From the NCBI GenBank assembly GCA_017882055.1, contig JADGQE010000009.1:1-21165 (forward strand): 21,165 nucleotides of DNA, in the 5' to 3' direction. This document shows, one piece after another, positions 16,814-21,165 of this stretch. The position numbers and the translations under genes were made by a program. The notes under the pieces are model-generated. The model saw only the letters and a list, made by a program, of their open reading frames with translations, was not told the origin of the DNA and ran no database searches. The DNA comes from Thermoflexales bacterium. Lineage in GTDB: Bacteria; Chloroflexota; Anaerolineae; Fen-1058. Positions within the stretch are counted from its first letter, which is position 1. Every line of letters begins with the position of its first letter.

Positions 16814-16841
16814 ATGATACACGAGCTGGGTCGATCGTCAA
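16814..16841 (-). promoter_or_regulatory. Promoter of the acyl-CoA carboxylase operon
   Basis: On the minus strand TTGACG (16841-16836) and TATCAT (16819-16814) are spaced by 16 bases. Transcription would begin near 16807, about 38 bases before the GTG start at 16769. It fixes the start choice for the carboxyltransferase gene. Confidence 0.75.
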
Positions 16842-16874
16842 GCTGGCTCACCACTCACATCTTGTATCACGAAC

Positions 16875-16900
16875 GAAGCGCCGAGTTTCTTCGGCGCTTC
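16875..16900 (-). terminator. Terminator of the LLM oxidoreductase gene
   Basis: GAAGCGCCGA (16875-16884) and TCGGCGCTTC (16891-16900) form a perfect 10-bp stem with loop GTTTCT, 23 bases past the stop at 16923. The minus-strand tail GTTCGTG is short of Ts, so termination strength is uncertain. Confidence 0.65.
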
Positions 16901-16922
16901 ATGAGTCTAGGGCTATGTCGGA

Positions 16923-17918
16923 TCAAATCTGTGCGAACGTATCGATCATCAGCTTCGCATCGCCCAGTGGATACAAGATCGGGCAGGTGCAGCCGTGCTT
17001 GCAATATTCTTGTACTTTGGCGCGTACCGCATCGGGTGTGCCCGAAGCGGTGATGCGCTCGACCAGATCATCGGGCACAAACTTCCTGGCTTGCGCGATC
17101 TGTTCCCTGGTCGCGGGCCAGCCGAGGATCGATCGAATTTGTTTTACAACGTCTTCGCTTACGCCGCTGGCTTTGGCAATATGCGGCTGCTGGGCCAGAT
17201 ACTGCGTCAGCAAACCCCGCGCGCCATCGAGGGCTTTGGCGTGATCATTGTCGACCGAGCACACAACTAACTGCGGACGATCGATGTCGAGCCAGTTGCG
17301 GCCCGCCTTCTTTGCGCCAGTTTCGAGTTGCTTCAAAGCGTTGTCGTTGTATTCGGGCGGCACGCAGTAATTCAACACCACGCCGTCGGCGATTTCGCCC
17401 GTCATCTCCATCATCGCATCGCCGGTTGCGCCGATGTAGATCGGCACATTGCGCGGTTCGCGCCGGCCATGCACCACGTCGAGTTCGATGCCGTGCACGT
17501 GGTGGAATTCGCCGTCGAACGTGACGTTCTCCATGCGCAGCAAGCGCCGCATCACGTCGATCGTTTCGCGCATGGCTTTGAGCGGTTTCTTGCGCTCGAT
17601 GCCGACGTTGCGCGCCAGCGGGTCCCACCACGCGCCGATGCCGCAGATGATGCGGTCCGGCGCGAGATCGTCGAGCGTGAGGAAGGTGGCGGCCAGCAAA
17701 CCGATGTTGCGCGTCCAGTTGTTGATCACGCCCGATCCGACTTTGATGCGATCGGTCACGGCGGCGAAGGCGGCCATGGGCACGATGGCGTCGCGCACCA
17801 GGCGCGACTCAGCCTGCCACACGGCCTCGAACCCTTTGCTCTCGGCATACTTCGCCAATTCCATGCCTTCACGTAAGGGATGCGCGTCCTGCAGGTAAAG
17901 TGCTACTCGTTCAGTCAT
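16923..17918 (-). CDS. LLM-class F420-dependent oxidoreductase
   Basis: The 331-residue protein is a TIM-barrel flavin/F420 enzyme of the luciferase-like family, closest by eye to the Mer/5,10-methylenetetrahydromethanopterin reductase-like group. Visible features are VALYLQDAHPLREGMELAKY, GFEAVWQAESRLVRDAIVPM, IKVGSGVINNWTRN with DDLAPDRIICGIGAW (typical of the family), VPIYIGATGDAMMEMTG and ADGVVLNYCVP. The ATG at 17918 has AAGGAG at ideal spacing and is preferred over 17948. The real substrate is unknown. Its position after cofC and cofD on the same strand supports use of F420 rather than FMN, which is inference. Confidence 0.88.
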   Translation of the reverse strand: MTERVALYLQDAHPLREGMELAKYAESKGFEAVWQAESRLVRDAIVPMAAFAAVTDRIKVGSGVINNWTRNIGLLAATFLTLDDLAPDRIICGIGAWWDPLARNVGIERKKPLKAMRETIDVMRRLLRMENVTFDGEFHHVHGIELDVVHGRREPRNVPIYIGATGDAMMEMTGEIADGVVLNYCVPPEYNDNALKQLETGAKKAGRNWLDIDRPQLVVCSVDNDHAKALDGARGLLTQYLAQQPHIAKASGVSEDVVKQIRSILGWPATREQIAQARKFVPDDLVERITASGTPDAVRAKVQEYCKHGCTCPILYPLGDAKLMIDTFAQI

Positions 17919-17940
17919 GTTGGCTCCTTGGAAATTAGCA

Positions 17941-17994
17941 TTCAGCAATCAGCGAACAGCGAACAGCAGTCAGCAAACAACAGTCAGTGATCGG
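17941..17994. repeat. Left CAGCAATCAGC-type repeat array beside the four-helix-bundle gene
   Basis: The run is built from words CAGCAATCAGC, GAACAGC, CAGTCAGC and CAGTGATCGGC. It ends inside the 3' end of the four-helix-bundle gene, whose last two codons and stop fall in it. The related array at 18344-18400 is in inverted orientation. Confidence 0.75.
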
Positions 17995-18343
17995 CTTTGA
18001 TTTTGACGATAAGCGAGGCCAGCATTCGTTTGATTTCTATCACAGCATTTGATAAGCGGTCGTAATCGGCATGAGTGAGATACTCTAGATCGTGAGCCAA
18101 CAAGAGGTGATATTCCAATTCGCTGGCTGATCCCATTGCAATCTGGAGAAAACGTCGGAAGTCGTCGTCACTGCCTCGACCACAACCTTCAGCAATATTC
18201 GCAGATATCGACGAGCTTGCACGCCGGATCTGACTCGTTAGTCCGTATATCTCTTCTTTGGGGAAGGTAGCCGTAATTCGATAAACATCGATGGTCAGTA
18301 AATGCGCCTTCTCCCAGACTTTCAATTCGCGAAAGTTCTTCAT
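17984..18343 (-). CDS. Four helix bundle protein (23S rRNA intervening-sequence type)
   Basis: The 119-residue protein has the hallmark start FRELKVWEKAHLLTIDVYRI, then FPKEEIYGLTSQIRRASSSI and SANIAEGCGRGS, and a later helix ASELEYHLLLAHDLEYL. This is the TIGR02436-like family, found inside 23S rRNA insertions and as scattered stand-alone genes. The biochemical role is not established; some relatives (Avd) serve diversity-generating retroelements. No reverse transcriptase or variable repeat is visible here. There is no Shine-Dalgarno, and both edges of the gene abut inverted copies of a short-word array (17941-17994 and 18344-18400). It interrupts the run of F420 genes, which suggests insertion as a cassette. 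Confidence 0.92.
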   Translation of the reverse strand: MKNFRELKVWEKAHLLTIDVYRITATFPKEEIYGLTSQIRRASSSISANIAEGCGRGSDDDFRRFLQIAMGSASELEYHLLLAHDLEYLTHADYDRLSNAVIEIKRMLASLIVKIKADH

Positions 18344-18400
18344 CGCCGCCGCTCACTGATTACTGATTGCTGACTGCTGACTGCTGACCGCTGATTACCA
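18344..18400. repeat. Right inverted CAGCAATCAGC-type repeat array
   Basis: On the minus strand this reads in the same words as the left array: CAGCGGTCAGCAGTCAGC followed by CAATCAG, TAATCAG and TGAGCGGC, ending directly before the ATG at 18343. The inner ends CAGTGAGCGGC and CAGTGATCGGC differ by one base. Confidence 0.75.
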
Positions 18401-18409
18401 GTTGCTATC

Positions 18410-19063
18410 TTATTCTGAAAGCGAATGCAAGTCAAACTTGGCTGCGCCTTCTTGAAAGAAAGTCAGATCATCCGGCACGTCCAGATCGAGCGCGATCGTT
18501 GACGAGCGATACACAGACACCGGTAGGCCGCGTTCCTGAGCCTGAACGCGATGCGCCTCAAATGACGAAGTGCCATACGCAAAGGAGATAGCATCGGGCG
18601 GACGGACGAGCAGGGCGTTGGTGCCTTCCTCACGTCGATCAGGCGCGATGACGACACACTTGGGCTTGGTTGCCAGATCGAGCATGGCGTCGATGTCAGC
18701 TTCAGCAATCAGCGGTAGATCGGTCGGAACGATGAGTATCGCTTTAGCGCCATGAGCTCTGGCCCACGTTGCCGCCTGAGTGATTGCAGCATTCAGACCC
18801 GATTCGGACTCGGCCAGGCCGATGGCGTTCTGGTTGCGCGCCAGCTCCAGCACGGTGACATCGTGACTAATCACAATGGTGCCCGCGATGCGATCGTTGG
18901 CGTTGAGCAAGTCGAGGGTGCGCGACAAGAGCGATCGCACCAGCGCTTGACGCAGCGGCGGTTTAAGCGCGCGCGCCAGGCGGCTCTTGGCCTGACGCAG
19001 CGGCTTGACGGGAATGACTGCAAAAATCAGGGATGAGGGATGAGGGATGAGGGATGAAGACAT
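18410..19063 (-). CDS. cofC: 2-phospho-L-lactate / phosphoenolpyruvate guanylyltransferase
   Basis: It activates a phospho-three-carbon acid with GTP for F420 side-chain synthesis. In bacteria the substrate is often phosphoenolpyruvate (FbiD type). The 217 residues include IPVKPLRQAKSRLARAL, the nucleotidyltransferase core, LIVPTDLPLIAEADIDAML with the metal-binding Asp, APDRREEGTNALLVRPP, SFAYGTSSFEAHRVQA and LDLDVPDDL. The family normally begins close to the VIPVK strand. Here the first 13 residues (MSSSLIPHPSSLI) are translated from a TCATCCC tandem repeat, and ATG 19063 has no ribosome site. The true start is therefore uncertain, and a non-ATG start near the I-F-A-V-I strand is possible. 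It follows cofD after 69 bases of repeat-like spacer. Confidence 0.9.
   Translation of the reverse strand: MSSSLIPHPSSLIFAVIPVKPLRQAKSRLARALKPPLRQALVRSLLSRTLDLLNANDRIAGTIVISHDVTVLELARNQNAIGLAESESGLNAAITQAATWARAHGAKAILIVPTDLPLIAEADIDAMLDLATKPKCVVIAPDRREEGTNALLVRPPDAISFAYGTSSFEAHRVQAQERGLPVSVYRSSTIALDLDVPDDLTFFQEGAAKFDLHSLSE
19028..19057. repeat. Tandem 7-mer GGGATGA at the cofC start
   Basis: Four head-to-tail copies of GGGATGA (plus strand; TCATCCC on the coding strand) lie across codons 3-12 of cofC. Because seven is not a multiple of three, the repeated unit is read in all phases and gives the S-L-I-P-H-P-S-S-L-I sequence. Confidence 0.9.
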
Positions 19064-19132
19064 GCTGATCGAAGTGCGTGTTGCGCGTTGCGTAACCGGC
19101 TCACGGAATACGCACTACGCAGCCGCGCTGGG

Positions 19133-20107
19133 CTAGTTCTCGTTGATAAACTCGATCACTGAGTTGGCCAGTTTAACCCGGTCGTCAATTGATTTCATAA
19201 TTGTGTCAGTGACGAGCGTTTTCATTCCTAACGATTGTATCGCATTTTCCTGATCGCGGTCGATCTGATCCAGTATGAAATGCGTGACGAGGCCGGCATA
19301 GTGTTGAGCCACCGCATACGCCGATGGCTCAACGCCCAATTCGAGGAACATCTTGGCGGCCGGGCCTTTGATCGCTTGTCCACCGACGATGGGCGACACG
19401 GCGGCGATGGGTTTGCCAAACCTTGCGAAGGTTATAAATTCTTCGCAAGGTTTCAGGTTTGCCAGAATCGGATCGATGCTAACGAATGGATTCGATGGGC
19501 ACAGAATCACCGCATCTGCCTGGGCAATCGCATTGCGTACTTGGGGCGTGGCTTGCGCGGTTTCTGCGCCATCAAAGCGAATGCGTTTGATGATCGGCTG
19601 CCATTGTCGATGAACGAAGTATTCTTGAAACTCGAGTTCGCCTTGATCTGTTTCGACCATCGTCCTGAAACGATCGTCCGTCATCGGAAGAATAGTCGCT
19701 TTAATGCCGAGGGCGCGTGTGATAATCGCCGTGGCTTCGGTCAACGTTTTGCCTTGCCGCAGTAATTCGGTGCGGCGCAGGTGCGTGGCCAGATCGCGAT
19801 CGCCGAGATGAAACCAGGCTTCGCTGCCCAACCGCTGCAGCGCGCCCAGAAACTCGAAGGTGTCACCGGCCATGCCCCAGCCGGTATCGGGATTGGCGAG
19901 TCCGGCCAACGTATAAGTCACCGTATCCAGATCGGGCGAGATGTGCAGACCGTGCCATTCGAAATCATCGCCCGTGTTGACGATGATGGTGAGCATACCC
20001 TCACCCCTGCGCTCCTCTCCCTGCAAGGGAGAGGGGATGGGGGTGAGGGTCAATCCGTGTGCCAGCTTCGCGCCGCCGACGCCACCCGCTAATGCTACGA
20101 TGTTCAT
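19133..20107 (-). CDS. cofD: LPPG:FO 2-phospho-L-lactate transferase
   Basis: CofD/FbiA joins the activated phosphoacid to the deazaflavin FO, giving F420-0 or dehydro-F420-0. From ATG 20107 (MNIVALAGGVGGAKLAHGL) the product is 324 residues. Canonical blocks are VNTGDDFEWHGLHISPDLDT, GWGMAGDTFEFLGAL, LGDRDLATHLRRTELLRQG, ILPMTDDRFRTMV, LCPSNPFVSIDPIL and AVSPIVGGQAIKGPA. Between LAHGL and LTIIVNTGDD lies TLTPIPSPLQGEERRGEGM, translated from a palindromic repeat (19997-20050). Relatives have a much shorter loop here, so about a dozen residues are inserted in frame right after the glycine-rich nucleotide loop. ATG 20107 is chosen over 20176 because it starts at the conserved N-terminus. It follows the nitroreductase after 13 bases. 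Confidence 0.93.
   Translation of the reverse strand: MNIVALAGGVGGAKLAHGLTLTPIPSPLQGEERRGEGMLTIIVNTGDDFEWHGLHISPDLDTVTYTLAGLANPDTGWGMAGDTFEFLGALQRLGSEAWFHLGDRDLATHLRRTELLRQGKTLTEATAIITRALGIKATILPMTDDRFRTMVETDQGELEFQEYFVHRQWQPIIKRIRFDGAETAQATPQVRNAIAQADAVILCPSNPFVSIDPILANLKPCEEFITFARFGKPIAAVSPIVGGQAIKGPAAKMFLELGVEPSAYAVAQHYAGLVTHFILDQIDRDQENAIQSLGMKTLVTDTIMKSIDDRVKLANSVIEFINEN
19997..20050. repeat. Palindromic repeat element inserted within cofD
   Basis: ACCCTCACCCC (19997-20007) pairs with GGGGTGAGGGT (20040-20050), and CCTCTCCCT pairs with AGGGAGAGG inside around a short loop. The translated form LTPIPSPLQGEERRGEG is the kind of sequence commonly produced when this widespread GC-rich intergenic palindrome lies in a reading frame. 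Its length here keeps cofD in frame. Confidence 0.9.
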
Positions 20108-20120
20108 GTCTTCCTCGCCC

Positions 20121-20723
20121 TTACCGATAAATGGTTTGCTGTCTAAAATCAATGCGGTCTTTGGGTTTGCCTTCATTGGCTGGCGCTTGCGGGCCGATTG
20201 TGAGCAGGGCCTGTGCTTCCCAATCGTCGGGCAGATCGAGCGCGGCGCGGACGATGTCGGGACAGAACAACGGCGCGCACATCCAGCACGCTCCCAGCCC
20301 CAGCGCCGTCGCCGTCAACAGCATATTCTCAATCGAAGCCGCCACGCTTTGAATCGCCAGCGTGCGTTCGAAGGCCGCGCGTCGATCATCGGGATAGTGA
20401 TCCATGTCCGTCATCGACAGACAAGCGACGATCACGGCGGGAGCCGCGACGATTCGATCGTGCGAACGGGCCACATCCCGATCGACTTCCTCGGCCCGAT
20501 CGCCATTGCGCAGCCGATCGGCCCGCAATCGATTCCCCATCGCATCGGCCAACTTAGTTTTGATAACGGGTGTCGTCACCACGGCAAAGCGCCACGGCTG
20601 GCGATTGTGAGCGGAGGGTGCCCAGATCGCCGCGCCGAGAATTTGATCGATCAGTTCAGGTGGGACAGGCTGAGTCGTGTAACGTCGAATAGATCGACGC
20701 GTGTGAATCGTATCCATTATCAT
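20121..20723 (-). CDS. FbiB C-terminal-type nitroreductase (probable dehydro-F420 reductase)
   Basis: The 200-residue FMN-dependent nitroreductase-fold protein shows HTRRSIRRYTTQPVPPELI, AAIWAPSAHNRQPWRFAVV, ERTLAIQSVAASIENMLLTA, ALGLGACWMCAPLFCPDIVR and LPDDWEAQALLTIGPQA. This set matches the stand-alone form of the FbiB C-terminal domain, which reduces dehydro-F420 made from phosphoenolpyruvate. The F420 assignment rests on those motifs plus direct linkage to cofD (13 bases). No CofE glutamate ligase domain is attached, and none is in the window. The start may be Met1 (20723) or Met3 (20717), neither with a clear ribosome site. A TATAAT box lies at 20763-20768. First gene of the F420 run. 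Confidence 0.85.
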   Translation of the reverse strand: MIMDTIHTRRSIRRYTTQPVPPELIDQILGAAIWAPSAHNRQPWRFAVVTTPVIKTKLADAMGNRLRADRLRNGDRAEEVDRDVARSHDRIVAAPAVIVACLSMTDMDHYPDDRRAAFERTLAIQSVAASIENMLLTATALGLGACWMCAPLFCPDIVRAALDLPDDWEAQALLTIGPQAPANEGKPKDRIDFRQQTIYR

Positions 20724-20762
20724 CAGCAGGAAAATGGTCGCATATGGATTTCGGTAGCGCTT

Positions 20763-20768
20763 ATTATA
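20763..20768 (-). promoter_or_regulatory. -10 box upstream of the F420 gene run
   Basis: Perfect TATAAT on the minus strand about 40 bases before the nitroreductase start. A standard -35 at 16-18 bases is not visible. Confidence 0.5.
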
Positions 20769-20823
20769 CGACCAACCGCCCTGATGCTGGGTCAGTCACT
20801 GGTAGCAAAATGGGGGATGCTGC

Positions 20824-20867
20824 GCTCCTGCGCCTGACGGTTGCTATTCATCGTCAGGCGCAGGAGC
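20824..20867 (-). terminator. 16-bp perfect hairpin after the cytochrome gene
   Basis: GCTCCTGCGCCTGACG (20824-20839) and CGTCAGGCGCAGGAGC (20852-20867) form a perfect 16-bp stem with a 12-base loop, 27 bases past the cytochrome stop. On the minus strand CATCCCCCATTTTG follows. It probably ends that transcript before the F420 promoter. Confidence 0.75.
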
Positions 20868-20894
20868 CGAGGGTTGAAGTGTTACGCCGTCGTC

Positions 20895-21164
20895 TTAATC
20901 TCCTCGCCTGATAGCCCTATGGCATGCGTCACACGCCGCCTGGACAATTTGATCGTTCATGAATCCGTTCTGCACATTGACATCCGTCGAATGCCCGGAA
21001 TGGCAAGTGATGCAAGTTCCGGCGTTGGCGTCGGCCGCCTGCCAGCGGGTCAGCAACTCGTGCCAATGATTGTTCCTACCTGCGCGCTGTCGCGCGCCAG
21101 TGACAGCACCGGGAAGGGTCAGCTGCTCTTTAGGGGTAAACCCTTGCTGGGCAATCGTCTGGTG
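20895..21164 (-). CDS. c-type cytochrome, C-terminal fragment (5' end outside window)
   Basis: The last 89 residues of a gene entering from the right edge can be read on the minus strand, ending at TAA (20897-20895). The frame runs HQTIAQQGFTPKEQL, then RNNHWHELLTRWQAAD, and contains two haem-binding CxxCH motifs, NAGTCITCHSGHS and AACDACHRAI. Additional histidines (NNHWH, SGHS) could be distal ligands. The motif spacing of about 30 residues suits a multihaem cytochrome acting in extracytoplasmic electron transfer. Because the N-terminus is missing, the total haem number, signal peptide and partners are unknown. Confidence 0.8.
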   Translation of the reverse strand, partial: HQTIAQQGFTPKEQLTLPGAVTGARQRAGRNNHWHELLTRWQAADANAGTCITCHSGHSTDVNVQNGFMNDQIVQAACDACHRAIRRGD

Positions 21165-21165
21165 A

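Noticed and set aside
17984..18343. Diversity-generating retroelement based on the four-helix-bundle (Avd-like) gene
   Set aside because: No reverse transcriptase, template repeat or variable repeat was seen in the window.

Overview
The window reads as a chromosomal piece of an environmental bacterium, most likely a Chloroflexota (Anaerolineae-like) lineage. This placement is inference. It rests on the moderately GC-rich coding style, a coenzyme F420 gene set (FbiB-type nitroreductase, CofD, CofC, LLM-class oxidoreductase), a GldF-GldG-type fused ABC permease followed by a DUF4340 protein, and intergenic spacers made of short degenerate word repeats. No rRNA, tRNA, transposase, phage gene or CRISPR array was found.

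Layout. 1-2150: hairpin and 8-mer repeats, a membrane-anchored coiled-coil protein of unknown function, then selD. The selD frame runs through an in-frame TGA at 1151-1153 that aligns exactly with the catalytic Cys17 of E. coli SelD, so this selenophosphate synthetase is itself a selenoprotein and its real start is at 1103. 2150-5150: a selD terminator, a broken 3' remnant of fabF, the tmRNA gene ssrA (minus strand, tag ANRTNYAALPLAA), a repeat-rich promoter region, a peptidase S51/cyanophycinase-like gene, and on the minus strand smpB overlapping a conserved-looking unknown gene. The two trans-translation partners therefore lie about 2 kb apart. 5230-7800: two tandem membrane-anchored S41 (CtpA-like) proteases on the minus strand behind one clear promoter. 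8000-13130: an ABC ATPase, a 976-residue permease/GldG fusion and a DUF4340 protein on the plus strand, ending in a bidirectional terminator.

13145-16840: a minus-strand acyl-CoA carboxylase operon (carboxyltransferase, biotin carboxylase, biotin carrier) with a good sigma-70 promoter. The biotin carboxylase carries unusual substitutions in its ATP-grasp and metal sites. 16875-20770: minus-strand F420 genes in transcription order nitroreductase, cofD, cofC, a four-helix-bundle (23S IVS-type) gene flanked by inverted repeat arrays, and an LLM F420-dependent oxidoreductase. 20824-21165: a 16-bp perfect hairpin and the C-terminal end of a c-type cytochrome that runs off the window.

A recurring theme is invasion by small repeats. 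Distinct tandem or palindromic words fill most spacers, and in two cases they are translated: inside CofD and at the N-terminus of CofC.
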